From NCBI GenBank assembly GCA_963922205.1, contig CAWUHX010000004.1:1302001-1366000 (forward strand): DNA of 64,000 nucleotides, in the 5' to 3' direction. Below the pieces are notes generated by a model. It was not told the DNA's origin and made no database searches. It saw nothing but the letters and a program-made list of their open reading frames with translations. Shown here piece by piece: positions 46,631-58,925 of the stretch; within the stretch, counting starts at the first letter, position 1, and each line of letters opens with the position of its first letter. Origin of the DNA: Romanomermis culicivorax (taxonomy: Eukaryota; Nematoda; Enoplea; Mermithida; Mermithidae). Made by a program: the position numbers and the translations under genes.

Positions 46631-47000
46631 ACCGGCCTTCACCCAATGGTCCTCATAAAAGTCGGGAATGTGAGACGCGGCTACAGAAGGATATATGTCA
46701 AATATGAAGCCATTAAACAGTCTATAAATAAACACCCCACTTTACTGATATAAAATAACAATAACAAAATATCGGGCGGCTCACACAAAATAAACATAAA
46801 TTATGAGAGAATGATCATCACAAGTCAAATACTAGCTTTTTAGGCAGTCGTGCCCCAGGTAATGACGCCTTCTTGCTACTTTCACAATTTGCATGGATGG
46901 TATGCCTGCTACTGTAAGTACATCTTCAACACAATCAAGGAACCATATCGCTGCAATGCTATATCAAGTCGGCGACTGTAGGATGTAGTGTGAAGCAGCA

Positions 47001-48002
47001 AGGTTCTAGGACAATTCACCCCCAGTAATTCGACCCCAGCAATTTGTCCCCCACAATTTCGCCCCTGTTAATTCGCCCCCCCATTGCAGTTCGCCCCCGG
47101 GCAATTTGCCCCCAACACAATTTTGCCCTCGAGTAATTTGCTGCTGGTACAATACTTACCAGGTTTTAGATTTAAAAGTGACTCCATGATATGTTACTCC
47201 AGACATTTCCCCTATTAGGTAATCATCTTTTGATCTCCTTTGTGTTTCACATAAAAAAAATAATATATACACATATACACATATACACATAATATAAACA
47301 CATTACAAACATAAAAAATAAATAAAAAAAATAAAAAAAAACAAAAATAACCACAAAGAATAACCAAAATAACAACAAAAAAAGCAACTCCATGATATGT
47401 TATGTAATGTCACTCCAGAGATTTCCCCTATTAGGTAACCATATTTCATGTGAAACATAAAGGAGATAAAAACATGATTTTTCACTTCGCCCCTGTCACC
47501 TCGGTTTTCATTTTTCACTCTTTTTTACATTGTCCTTTTTCTTTTCTTTTCTAGTTGCACACATATTTTCTTTTTTTAAACTTCATTTCTTGTAACTTTC
47601 TATCGGAATCTATGGAGAGCCATTAAGATTATGACAAAGCATCACAATTATTCTACGTGTGACTCTATTGTGTTCTTCACTATCTTTTTTTGTGACAACT
47701 TCGCGGTGTACCAAAAATAAAAAAGAACAAAAATAGAAAAAACAGAAGAAAAATATTAAAAAAAATAGAAAAGGAGAATGAGTAAGAAGTGATCAAAAAA
47801 AATATAGAAGAAGAAAACTATTCTAGAAGGATGAAAGACATAAAAGAGGAACACAAGAAAGAAAATTAAACGAAAAAAGGAGCAAAAAACATTAAAAAAA
47901 CAAGTCTAGATCGGGGAACATAGATGACTTCGCAATTCTGCTTATGATATCCGTGTTATATGTTAAAATTCCTGCGTAAATTTTCTCGGGTATTCACGCC
48001 GT
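47001..48002. mobile_element. Foldback-type element 9 (AATTCGCCCCC units), truncated by the gap
   Basis: The left arm (47012-47150) holds AATTCGACCCCAGC, AATTCGCCCCC and AATTTGCCCCC units and is preceded by GAAGCAGCA (46992-47000). The element is cut at 48002 by the N run; its complete counterpart is 62006-63555. Confidence 0.8.
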
Positions 48003-48102
48003 NNNNNNNNNNNNNNNNNNNNNNNNNNNNNNNNNNNNNNNNNNNNNNNNNNNNNNNNNNNNNNNNNNNNNNNNNNNNNNNNNNNNNNNNNNNNNNNNNN
48101 NN
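48003..48102. other. Assembly gap of 100 N
   Basis: Exactly 100 unknown bases, the conventional size for a gap of unknown length. The two 15-kb homologous blocks meet here. Confidence 1.
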
Positions 48103-48672
48103 ATTTTCATTTGAAAAAAAATTTTGTAGTTGATGCAATTTTAGGGGAAGAAAAAAATGCACAAGGCTGCAGAATATACTTTTTCACAGATATGGAAGAT
48201 TTTTTAATGATAAAGAATTAAAATCCAATATTACAAAACTGGATTTTTTAAACTCTCCTACTCCATTCATTTTCTAGCTTGGCAACTATCCAAGCAAGTA
48301 GTTTCTCCTTTGTCTGCATCTTCAATGCATTTTTCAATAAACTGCATGTGCTTTCACTGCAGAAACTACTTCCTTTTCGAGATATTTTCCAGCTTGGTTA
48401 ATGTACCCTATGTTGTACATGTGGTATAGCTTTTAACATGCTCATCAAATGTAATATTTTAAAGACCAGACTATAGATACAGACAGGAAAAGACCACATT
48501 GCATAGAAAACAATAAGTTTTTTACATGCTGTTAACACGATTCAATGATTCCACCATCCATGATGATTCCATACTAGATAAGGTGACAATAAAAATAAGC
48601 ATTCACCCCTCTAGTACCTAGATGTATGTATTTGTTTTTCAGATTTAACTATGTGATGCGGATTCTTTTTAG

Positions 48673-48868
48673 ATGAACTACGCTTTGGTCCTCTGGGCAA
48701 CCCAATTTGTCGTGAAAGTTCACCCGGCCACTTTACACACAAAAACAGGGGCATATTATAAAACTCGTTATTTGATCAATCTGATACTGAGAACTGACTG
48801 TCGACTATTGGTGGAAATCAAACATTTGTCAAATGAATCTCTCATTATGCTGGAAGAATGGGGACCGA
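48673..48868 (+). pseudogene. Module gene exon 7, block copy 2, +1 frameshift
   Basis: 196 nt instead of 195: an A run of five after CACAC where copy 1 has four. The phase-1 reading is broken, while the frame from the ATG after the acceptor becomes open. Confidence 0.65.
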
Positions 48869-49076
48869 GTGAGTGATATCCCGTATTGGGCATGTGTTTA
48901 CCAATTGTGCTGGTTAAGCTAGCAAGAGAATTATCATATGTGCCCATTTTTTCCAAACTTTGAAACAAAAGTGATGCTCAGCTCCACTATTTTTCTATCG
49001 CCTGTATAAAAGTCATTAACATGCTAACCCACCTTCAGTTCACAGGAGTTCAGAAATTAGTCCTGAATCCGTGACT

Positions 49077-50325
49077 GGACTTTAGAGCATGGGACCATAC
49101 AGTCCAGACATTAGAGCATGAACATTAGAGTGCAGGGACATTAGAGCCCATGACATTAGAGTGCATGACCTTAGAGCACAGGGTATTACAGTGCAGTACA
49201 ATAGAGCACAGGGATGTAAGTGTGCAGGACAGTTGAATTAGGGCAGTTGAATTACAGTGTAAGACAATAGAATGCAGGGACATTAGAGCCCAGGACATTA
49301 GAGTGCAGGGATATTAGAGTGCAGAACAATAGGACCCAGGACCATAGAGCACAGGGGCATTATATGGCAGAGACATTAAAGTGGAGGACTATAGTGCACA
49401 CAGACAATAGAGCACAGGGCAATACAATGTAAGGACATTAGAGTGTATGGTCATGAGTGTGCAGGGACATTTGAGAGCATTTGGAAAACTGATTTTTTTT
49501 GGCCAAAGATCTGTAATGAATGCAAACTTTGAATTGTTTTCGAACATGAAAAAATTATTAAGCATGCAGATTGATTTCAAAACCTGTAAAGAAACTGTAT
49601 TTGTCATTCTGAAGGTGAATTAGAAATTCAAGATGAATCCGAAAATAACACATTGAAACGATTTGAGTCACAGGCTTAAAGGTAAAATATTTGCTATTTC
49701 TTGTGTTTTTCTCACTTTTTGAAAGATTTACATATCCCATCTTTTTCTTAAGAACTAGGACAAGCATTGATTCTACTGTTTATGTAGTCACAAAGTGTTT
49801 TTTCGAATGGATCAGAGGTAAATCCCATATGAGCCACTGGATAAAAAAGTATGAGTAGTGAGAAAGTTGACAAACAATGAGACATAAAAAGAATAAATGA
49901 AAAAACACAAGAAAATGAAAACAAAGGGAAAAATATTCCATAAAAAATAGGAGACAGAATAAGTAAGATAAGTGAAATAAAAAAAGAAAAGGGAAGAAAG
50001 AGAACAAAACCTTGAAAATACCCAATGGCAGAAAAATGATTGGACCTGAACTTCTCCAGAGTCATGAAAAAATGTGAAGCAGGCATTTTTTAGCTGAAAT
50101 GCAGTGATTTTTCAAATTATTTTATTAATGGGCTTTTTCATTTTACTTTGATCTAGTGTTTCGGGGCTCTAATGTCATGTGCTGTATTGCCTCTGACAAT
50201 ATATTGTCTTGGGTTGTAATGTCTCTGTGCTCTATTGTCTTAAGCTCTAATGTCCCTGGGCTCTATTTACCTGCGCCCTAATGTCCCTGCACCTTATAGT
50301 CCTGTGCTCAAATGTCTCAGCACCT
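49077..50325. mobile_element. Foldback-type element 5, copy 2
   Basis: Same inverted ACATTAGAGTGCAGG and CTCTAATGTCCCTG arms as 34085-35325, with some units changed. Confidence 0.8.
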
Positions 50326-50858
50326 CCTGAATCATGACACAACATGAACGAGACCAAGTCTACAACAAATACCACCAAGAGGAGTCAGGCAATGTCTTTT
50401 GACTTTAGTGCAGAAAGTTAACAATAACAAAAATTTGGGAAAAAATTTGATGCAAAACTTTTGTCTGTTGTCTCTCTTTACAAACTAGCATCAATGCCCA
50501 GAAAAATTTTGGTGTAAATTTTAAACCACTAGTGTATAAGGGCACTTTTCTTTCTCCAATTGACTGAAGCAGTTAGATGAACTACAGCTCTACTTTTTAT
50601 GTTACAATATTTTGATAGACAATGCTGTTTTCCATTGTCCAAAAAAATTCGATAAGTTTGAACTGCTTACATTCAGATTTGCAGAAAAAAGAAAAAAATA
50701 AGCTTCGATCACAGATTCCAAAAATTTTACCTTAGCATATATATATATATCAATGCCTGTCTTTACAAAATATGAATATCTAGTTCGGAATCTGAGACAA
50801 AATTTATACAAAAGCTATCACTCTCATGTCAGATTGTAAAAAGTCCTTTGTTACTTAG

Positions 50859-50901
50859 ATGATGATCCGACCAAGGAGCACTTGAGTGGATCCTGTAGGA
50901 A
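50859..50901 (+). CDS. Module gene exon 8, block copy 2
   Basis: Identical in sequence and splice sites to 35859-35901. Confidence 0.6.
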
Positions 50902-50961
50902 GTAAGAGTTTAAGTTAATGATCCTTACTATTGGCAATGTCATTATTGCTTCATACACCAG

Positions 50962-51107
50962 CTCAATTTGCTACCGATTGATGGAATTCAACTTCAATGA
51001 CCATGGCTGTTACCAAGGTGTAATCGTCATGTATGAACTTCTGAAGAATTTTAGAGAAATGACATTCGCCAGGACGCCATTCGAAGTTTGTCCCGCAACT
51101 ATGGATT
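50962..51107 (+). CDS. Module gene exon 9, block copy 2
   Basis: Encodes the same residues as 35960-36105. The intron before it is 2 bp longer. Confidence 0.65.
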
Positions 51108-51175
51108 GTACGTATGAAAAATTCAACATATTCCTCCGTGACTTAGAATGATTATCTTTTGCTAATGATCTACAG

Positions 51176-51451
51176 ATGTTACCCACAACCACTATCACGA
51201 GCAACCACTAAGAGATGAGTATGGCTATTCCAGAACTATAAATGTTAGAGCAGAACGATGCAGTACTGTCAGTGTGCCAAAGAGAAGACTCTTGGATGTA
51301 GAATGGACTGTGAATATGTCCACTGAAAAATATATTGGCGATGTACTTTTGTTTGTTGAAAACAGAAACTGTTTGTTGCAATTCAATTTCTTCACAGAAG
51401 ATAAAGGAACAATATCAAAACACATGGGACACATTTGTGAGCTTTGTGAAT
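51176..51451 (+). CDS. Module gene exon 10, block copy 2
   Basis: Same protein sequence as 36174-36449. Confidence 0.7.
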
Positions 51452-51505
51452 GTAAGTTATAGTATGTTTATAGATTGTGACATCTAAACCCCACTTTTTT
51501 TGTAG

Positions 51506-51742
51506 ACTATACGTTTCCAATGAGGTTTGATATACATGAATGTTATGTGGATGATTTTGTGGATAGCAGTGGGGGAGCAGCAGTAATGTGCCACTGTTTC
51601 AAATGGATTAATGAATATACAAGTCATGGAGATAAGTGTTTCGAGGGCGAATTAATTGTCCAAAGTGGTATTTTTAAGAACCATTCTCTCATACCAACAA
51701 ATTATATATTGTACCCCTTTGACCTTTGCGCCAAAATTAAAA
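51506..51742 (+). CDS. Module gene exon 11, block copy 2
   Basis: Same protein as 36504-36740; one synonymous change was noticed (TAC to TAT in HECY). Confidence 0.7.
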
Positions 51743-51939
51743 GTGAGATGGGAATCATTTGCTATTAATTAATTTCAAATGCCAAGGAAATATTCTTGTG
51801 ACTGTGATTTTTTCATTGATCAGAGCTCAAATATATTTGGTAATCTGAGTGAGTGGGGATTGGTTAGCTGTCATTAGACACATTTCATTAAAATTTTGAG
51901 ACACAATTTCTGAGAGACTCAGCCTTTTATTACATTGCC

Positions 51940-52380
51940 TCATACATGTAATTGGGGGGAAGTGCTATGGGAACTCTCCCCCCAGAAATCGTTGACCATA
52001 TGGATAGTCATTGGGCGACGCCCCCCCCCCCAGAATTTTACAATCCAATGGCCAGCCATATGGTAGCCATAGGAACCCCATTACTTTTAGTCGGAAAAAT
52101 ACTGAATGTCAATTTTTTGATTAAAAATGTCAATTTTTGAACGAAAAATGCTGAATATTTTAATTTTCTTCACACTTCCCGCCATGGATACATTTTTTCG
52201 ATCTTTTTAGGGGAAAAATGACCATTTTTTGAACTATTTTTCGGACTTATTCCGTGAAAAAATCATTTTTTTCCTTGAGAGATCCCTCCCTTCAAAATTT
52301 TGGGAATTACTGACCCTCGGCCCCGAAAAAAGTCGCCCAACCCCACCCCCCCTGACCTCAGGGCTCCATTACATGTATGC
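51940..52380 (-). mobile_element. MITE, CATACATGTA family, in block copy 2
   Basis: Allelic to 36932-37381. The C run after GGGCGACG is two bases shorter and lacks the T interruption. Confidence 0.75.
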
Positions 52381-52692
52381 ATTGACTCATGATGAATTGT
52401 AAACTGATAATATCTGAAAACCAGATCTATTGAGTAGTTTTCTGTGGAGAGCATTGTGGCACCATACATTCAGCATGATGGTATATATTCTCATAGCTAC
52501 AGTACAATTAATTTCAGAATTTCTAAATTTTTTTGGAATTTTTGGTCAATGAAGTGACTCTGTAGTCAAATAATAATTAAATGCACATCCTAATCCCTTA
52601 TGTAATACTCATTATTCTATTTTCAAATTTCAAAAAAGAAGTCGAAATTAAACTGAAAAAGTCATCTGGTGTTTTTTGATACCTTTGCATAG

Positions 52693-52877
52693 GATTCAGT
52701 ATAACTTTTTTCTTCATTTCTGTACCCATTATTGTCCAACATATTGTGTTAAAATTTTATCCCGATTTTTCTGCCACATTGAGAATTATATGTGTCTGCA
52801 CATTTTCACAGTTGATACAAAAAAGAGAGATATTGAAAACATGCATATAGGATGTAAACATATAAATCAAATTACTG
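52693..52877 (+). CDS. Module gene candidate exon 12, block copy 2
   Basis: Same boundaries and length as 37694-37878, with a few substitutions that keep the frame open. That gives some support that it codes. Confidence 0.4.
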
Positions 52878-54034
52878 GTAAAATTTCATTGATCTTTAAA
52901 AAATAGATGTGCAAACAGATTCTTTCAGATTTTATGCGACAAAAAATTGTTGTTTTCAATAGTTTGATTGAAAAAATTCGATCCTATAAGGTGAATTTTA
53001 TAAAACAAATGTCTCCATCCTATGTAATAAGTTGTAACAAAGTGATCTACAGTCAGATGCATCCTATTTAGCACAATGTAACATCAGCCAAATAGAAATA
53101 AAGCCAATTTCAGAAACTGCTGTGCATTTCAAATTCACCAAAGGCAGTAGATTTTAGGCAACAACTCACATTTTCAGAAGTCAAGTTCTCATTTGAAGCT
53201 TATCATACAGCCACCATGAAAGCTAGTTCAATTAAAATCTATCAAGATTTTATACCACATTTTTTCTTCGAATGTATTAGCTAAAAACGAATTTTGTGTT
53301 CTCAGAACTTTATTCCTCGGAAAATAATTTTGATTTGACCAACATATTTGAATGACTCTGCAGTGTATACAATTCTCTACATCTCTAAAAATGAGTGCCT
53401 ATTGAAAAATTTTATGGCATAGTTTTGGTAGGTACCTGGATAGAGATTTATATGACTTATGACTTTCTCCACTTTGTTTTATTACTTTTAAATGTTGCAA
53501 AAAATGTAAATTGTGAGATTCAAACATTTTCTAGTTCGGAATTATAAAAACAATTTCGAATGTCTTACTACCAATGAATATTTTTTGTGAATACAAAATG
53601 TTAAAAATTGATGGATATTGGTGGATTCCAGTTTCGGATACAGTACATGATTATTTTTAATTTTCATGCAAAATCCACAACAATATTAACATGCAAAACT
53701 AAACAATATACACTATTTTCAGGTTTGATTAACATTTAACTTAACATAGTCAAGATTGAGTTTCTCAGAAACAGGACTTTCTGACAATGGTCATAAGACA
53801 ATAATTGTCTCTGCTTCCTGTGAGTGACTACAAATATATTCAAGACCAAAGTATAGCAAGTTTATACCATCATTCAATTCCCAGGTTATAACTGCGGAAA
53901 AAATTTTTGATCTTACTAGTTAGTGTTTCAAAATTTACATGCTAGATTTTGCTTCACATGGATTCAGTTGTTTCATGTTTCAGATTCTTCCAGCAGTCTA
54001 AAATGAATTCTCTTTTTTATTTTTTCCTTTTCAG

Positions 54035-54229
54035 AAAATCAATCATTGCCATGTTTACATAGTGGATTTGCAGAAATCAATACCACGGCCTTCTTTACCT
54101 ATTCCAGAACAGGAAAAGATACATCAGCTAACGTTAAAATAAAGATCAGCAAGCATTGTCGTTTACATATTTCAATCAAGAAGAATTATGTACCACTTCA
54201 ATTTGATAGTCATATGGATTGGGGTTGGG
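54035..54229 (+). CDS. Module gene exon 13, block copy 2
   Basis: One amino-acid difference from copy 1 (HCHLH reads HCRLH). Confidence 0.7.
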
Positions 54230-54288
54230 GTAAGTGATTGTTCTTTAAATGAAGTTTCCATCTATATTGAACACCTATCGATATCCAG

Positions 54289-54343
54289 ATGAGGTATTCC
54301 CTCCACAATACAGCAATTCGAGGTGCAGCATTGGAGATACAAA
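54289..54343 (+). CDS. Module gene exon 14, block copy 2
   Basis: Identical to 39280-39334. Confidence 0.6.
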
Positions 54344-54399
54344 GTAAAAAAAGATACTATTTCTCTTGAAGGGAAATAATTTATTGATCAGATTTTCAG

Positions 54400-54590
54400 G
54401 TTCGAAAGAAATGGAGAATCCTATAGAGAGCGAATATGCTTCAGATTTGCTGAAAGTCACTTCAGTGACTATTGTTATAGTGGAGTACTTATGCTACAGA
54501 AGGGTATCATATTAGATGCAACAAACACCACGATTCAGGAGTCAGCCGTACCCATAACGTATAACTTGTGTGCACCACCTAATGACATAG
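54400..54590 (+). CDS. Module gene exon 15, block copy 2, GT donor
   Basis: As 39391-39581, with PIMYN reading PITYN, and with a normal donor ATAG/GTAAGT. Confidence 0.7.
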
Positions 54591-54958
54591 GTAAGTGTGG
54601 GACAATCTGGGATATATCTCGTTTTACCCTGATAACCATTTTCCAAAAACACAAATGAGCCATTAAAGTCTGTGCCAAGAGTCAATGATAATATTTACTT
54701 TACTCTAGCAGTATATATCTCAATTAAATCATTAATCTTCATCTGACCTGACAGGCCATTGTCATATGTTTCATAAATTACGAGTTCCTGTGAATTTGAA
54801 GGTCCGAATCATTTCCTCTGGTTATCACATGAAAACCATAGATTATGTGCCATGCTGCTGATAAATCACCAATTCAATTGTCAATGCCTATTATCCCTGA
54901 TATTGTTGTCATTTCATTTGTGGCACCATACAAGGGCACACCATGCAGCGCCCGGTCT

Positions 54959-56142
54959 ATTCCCAATTGAGTGAATTCCCAATTGAATGAATTCCTGACT
55001 GAGTGAATCCCAATTGAGTGATTTCCAAATGAGAAAATTCCCAATTGAGCGATTCTCATGTGGTGAATTCCCAAATGAACTAACTTCCAATGGGGGAATT
55101 ACAATTAAGCCATTGTGAATGCCATAACACTTCTTGATATCTTCGTTCCCTACTTCATATTTTTATTTGTATGTATTTCTTTTTTGTTTCATTTTCTGGG
55201 TGTATTGTTAATGTTTTCATTTATGTATGTTTTAACATCTCTACTTTCTTTCATTTCTTTAGTCTGTACTTTCTTTCATTTTTTTTCTTTCTTGCTCATG
55301 AAATAACACATGACAGGTTGTCATTTTGAATGGCTATAGTTTCCTGCATAATTCTGGTACAGTTCGACATACTTGAGTCTTCCATAATTGCCATCATTGT
55401 AAGTGTGAAAATCTTTCTAAAAGACATAAACAAAAAAATGCTGGAAGGAACAGAGCATCAAGAGAAAGGAAATGTCAATAAAAATTAATACCTTCAAAAT
55501 AAGTGAAAATAGGTGTAAAAGCATTAGAAAAAGAAAGAAAACATTTAAACAGTGACAAGAAAGAAGAAGCTGCATAGAAAAGGTAGCAAGGAAGAGAGAA
55601 AAGAATGTGAAAAAAGAAGAAAAAAGAAAGAATCATGAGAGCTTGAAAGCGAAAAACTAAGATGAAAAGGGACGAAGAAAGGAATAAAGAATAAATTATA
55701 GAGGAAACAGAGGGTGCCAAAATGTAAAAGAATTATATGGAAGACAGCGGTTATTAAAAATGACAACTTGTAATGTATTGTTTCATGAAGAAAAAAAGTA
55801 GATGAAAAGAAAACTAAAATGGTGGAAAGCAGAGACAAAAGATGAAAATGCAAAATCATACATAAATGAAAACATTAAAAATACACATAAAAAACGAAAG
55901 AAAAAAGAAATACATACAAAAAACGAAGGGGAAAAGAAATACACACAAAGAAAAATATAAGGTAAAGAAGAAAAATATGAAGGAAGTTTTACTACATTCT
56001 CGATCACATGTTTGGAATTGCCAATTGGAAATTCGCACATTTGCAAATTCGCTCAATTGAGAATTGCTCAATTGGAAATTGCTCCTGTGGGAGTCGCTCA
56101 CTTGGGAATTGGCTTCACTTGGGAATCACTCACATGAGAATA
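54959..56142. mobile_element. Foldback-type element 6, copy 2
   Basis: Same hairpin arms as 39950-41133, with scattered substitutions in the repeat units. Confidence 0.8.
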
Positions 56143-56721
56143 CCTACTGTGCTCTACTGCATGCTCATTTTTTCATTTGGATGTTAGATCTGTGCTGTAC
56201 TGTAATGCCCAATTTAGGGATTTGTCTGCTGAGGATTCTAATATACTTTTGCTTGACAAATGCAATCTAGACCTTCAACAAAATCCAATGATGGAACGTA
56301 ACACGATATAAAACAATAACAAAAACGCGATGACAACTCCAGAATTCCAAACAACACCAAAACGATTCCCAAATTGTAATAAAAACTAACTGACTGCAAC
56401 GATTTCAGAATTCAACACGAAAATTAAAAAACTCTCCCTTTCTGATCATGCTTTGCTTTTTATACTGCTTTTTTAAACCAGGCCTTTAGGTCATGGGGGG
56501 CCCGCTTCTGTTTCGCTTTCCTAACCAATCACTGCTTTGCCTCACTTTTAACTTTACGTGCTTCTGTTTACCATATGCTTCATTTCCACGCCTACATGCT
56601 TTAGTTTCCATATTATATATTACCACACCAACATGCTTTAGTTTCTATGCTTTACTGTTTCCATGTGTTACACTTGAGTCTTGCATCTGGGTCGGCGTTT
56701 TGCATTTTTTCACATGGACAG

Positions 56722-56798
56722 GTGATTTAAGACTTTGGGGATACTGTATTTGTTGGGAATGTGCATCTTCATGTGATTCGAGTGGGTTATAAAACCAG
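56722..56798 (+). pseudogene. Module gene exon 16, block copy 2, +1 frameshift
   Basis: 77 nt instead of 76: TTTGGGGATAC where copy 1 has TTTGGGATAC. The extra G shifts the frame into a stop. Confidence 0.5.
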
Positions 56799-56852
56799 GT
56801 GCAATTATTATGCAATGATTCCTAATCGGGTTACTTATGGATTCTGGTGCAG

Positions 56853-56962
56853 GAACATTGAAAACAAAGTACTTATACAATACTTGAGAAAAATGTACAG
56901 GATCGTCAACAAGATGAAAAACCACACATACTCGAAAATACTTCACGAAAAAATGAAATCAT
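56853..56962 (+). CDS. Module gene exon 17, block copy 2 (3' end uncertain)
   Basis: Same acceptor as copy 1. The end reads AAATCAT/GTAGAG; joining its last T to exon 18 would give TAG, so either this donor is not used or this copy is broken. Confidence 0.35.
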
Positions 56963-57232
56963 GTAGAGTAGTACGATCTACATATTATGTATTATGAATT
57001 TACATTAAGTCCTATCACTTATCTTACAATACTCAGGCAAACCTAAAGCAAATAATTTTCCGATGCATGTCCCAACTTTATACAAAAATTTGGATTAAGT
57101 TCATATAGTTGACAGGTTGGTGGACAGACTGCGATTTGTATCCTTTACTGGACACCTTTTAGTCATCAGTTCCCGAATTACTCATTAATCGGACTTCTGC
57201 TCGTCTTCCTTTTATTGCATGCTTTGAATCAG

Positions 57233-57565
57233 AGATGCTGCAAGCAAGCATAACTATGGCATTGACTCCGATTCTGCCTTATTGTGAACACCATCCCTCT
57301 TCTTTGAGGGCCTTTTCAAATTATCTGTTGATGTGTGGCATAAAAATTGTATTCATTACAGATCCTCCACCCTTATCTGCTAGCTACAGAGCGGTGTGCT
57401 ACGCAATAGCCGATGCACACCATACAAAGCTGTTTTGGCAGAACTTTAATGGTGAAATGCATTATGAAAATGTGACGATTCAATTATACAGGAGTATGAA
57501 CTGTGATTTACGACTTAACGTAGTATGGAGAGAAAAAGTTTACAAAACAACGTTCGGAGCCACAA
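57233..57565 (+). CDS. Module gene exon 18, block copy 2
   Basis: Open over 333 nt, with three amino-acid differences noticed (TIAL to TMAL, YREV to YRAV, SMKCD to SMNCD). Confidence 0.65.
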
Positions 57566-57617
57566 GTTAGTCAATCCATAACATTATGGGATTGTTGAAT
57601 AAATCCTCGTTTTTCAG

Positions 57618-57663
57618 ATATCAAAGTTGAAGAACAGAATATGAATGATAAAATATGCATGGG
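57618..57663 (+). CDS. Module gene exon 19, block copy 2
   Basis: Same as 42619-42664. Confidence 0.55.
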
Positions 57664-57693
57664 GTAAGAAATTTAATTTTAGGTAGATATCAG

Positions 57694-57886
57694 TGGAAGA
57701 TCAGATTTTTTAAGGCCGGATGCTGTCGTCATTTGCTTCACTCTTCACCAGCAACGAAGCACCAACATGGGTTGTCTCACAGCTACACTGCATCTAAGTG
57801 TTATGCAGAGACACAGCTTTGACTTTTATTCCTTGTTGACAAACCAGAATGTTCACTTCAACTCATGTCCTCTCCATTGCCTAGTG
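57694..57886 (+). CDS. Module gene exon 20, block copy 2
   Basis: Open over the full length with a handful of substitutions relative to 42695-42887. The type B cysteines are kept. Confidence 0.6.
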
Positions 57887-57950
57887 GTATGAAAATTGAA
57901 ATTATTTTCATGTAAAATGTATCGAATTGCTATATTTTCATATTTTTTAG

Positions 57951-57989
57951 ATGGATGTGTTTTCAAGTATTCTTCTTTGCCTTTTATGA
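57951..57989 (+). CDS. Module gene terminal exon 21, block copy 2
   Basis: Identical short hydrophobic end and TGA as at 42952-42990; AATAAA follows at 57994-57999. Confidence 0.6.
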   Translation: MDVFSSILLCLL

Positions 57990-57993
57990 AATG

Positions 57994-57999
57994 AATAAA
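57994..57999 (+). terminator. Polyadenylation signal AATAAA, block copy 2
   Basis: Same position relative to the stop codon as at 42995-43000. Confidence 0.6.
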
Positions 58000-58235
58000 C
58001 TGACATCAACGACGTTAAATAATCTATTTAATTGTGAATTACTATGTTGAATAATGGTACATTTGCAATGATGGACTTTTATGTTTCACCTATATCCACA
58101 AATTTTTAAAAGTATCCACATTGTGAAACACAGTTATTCCAAGAAACCTATAACCGATATAAACATCAAAGAAAACTCCTCCAAAACGTGTGTTTTATGT
58201 TGATCCTTCAGCCATAAGGTAGAAGTTTTTTGGTT

Positions 58236-58587
58236 GGCTTAGGCTTAGGCTTAGGCTTAGGCTTAGGCTTAGGCTTAGGCTTAGGCTTAGGCTTAGGCTT
58301 AGGCTTAGGCTTAGGCTTAGGCTTAGGCTTAGTTTTTGGCTTTGGCTTTGGCTTTGGCTTAGGCTTAGGCTTAGGCTTAGGCTTAGGCTTAGGCTTAGGC
58401 TTAGGCTTAGGCTTAGGCTTAGGCTTAGGCTTAGGCTTAGGCTTAGGCTTAGGCTTAGGCTTAGGCTTAGGCTTAGGCTTAGGCTTAGGCTTAGGCTTAG
58501 GCTTAGGCTTAGGCTTAGGCTTAGGCTTAGGCTTAGGCTTAGGCTTAGGCTTATGCATAGACTCAGGCTTTGGCTTGGGCTTAGGCG
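58236..58587 (+). repeat. (TTAGGC)n array, about 58 units, copy 2
   Basis: Longer than copy 1. It has an inner block of TTAGTTTTTGGC followed by three TTTGGC units that copy 1 lacks, then pure TTAGGC. The right-end variants resemble copy 1. Confidence 0.97.
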
Positions 58588-58925
58588 ACCATGGGAACTG
58601 TTTCAGTCAATTTTGAGAAAATCAAAAAACAAATAAAAGGGCGTAAAGAGATTTTCACGGGCTTTCGAATAAGCTATAAAATCATCTTCCTATCTTAAAT
58701 ATTGCCAAAATCAAATGAGGCGGCATTTTTTCTCTCTGTAGATTGTAAACAAGTCCTAAACAATACCTTCAATTTAAACTTTTTTATAGAGTACGAAAAT
58801 TTATCTAATTTCCTTTCGAAAACTATTTGTATTATTTCTGTACATGCAACAGGTCAAGAGATTCTCTGGCGTTCAAAGTTGGGGGCATCACTTTTTGGGT
58901 CAAACATAATATAGTACGCGCTGTG

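Larger units (their letters stand above)
33080..48002. repeat. 15-kb duplicated block, copy 1
   Basis: Collinear with 48103-62975 along the whole length, with substitutions and small indels. It stops exactly at the run of N. It holds exons 7-21 of the module gene, its 3' flank, a (TTAGGC)n array and five foldback elements, the last one cut by the gap. Confidence 0.95.
48673..57989 (+). pseudogene. Second copy of module gene exons 7-21 (allele, paralogue or assembly duplicate)
   Basis: All exons of the 3' half recur in order with the same splice phases. Three coding differences would break it: an extra A in exon 7, an extra G in exon 16, and TCAT for TTAC at the end of exon 17. The acceptor AG at 42215-42216 is also lost here. 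No 5' exons precede it, because the gap does. Most exons are otherwise intact and nearly identical, so this is more likely an alternative haplotype with residual sequencing errors than an ancient pseudogene. Confidence 0.6.
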
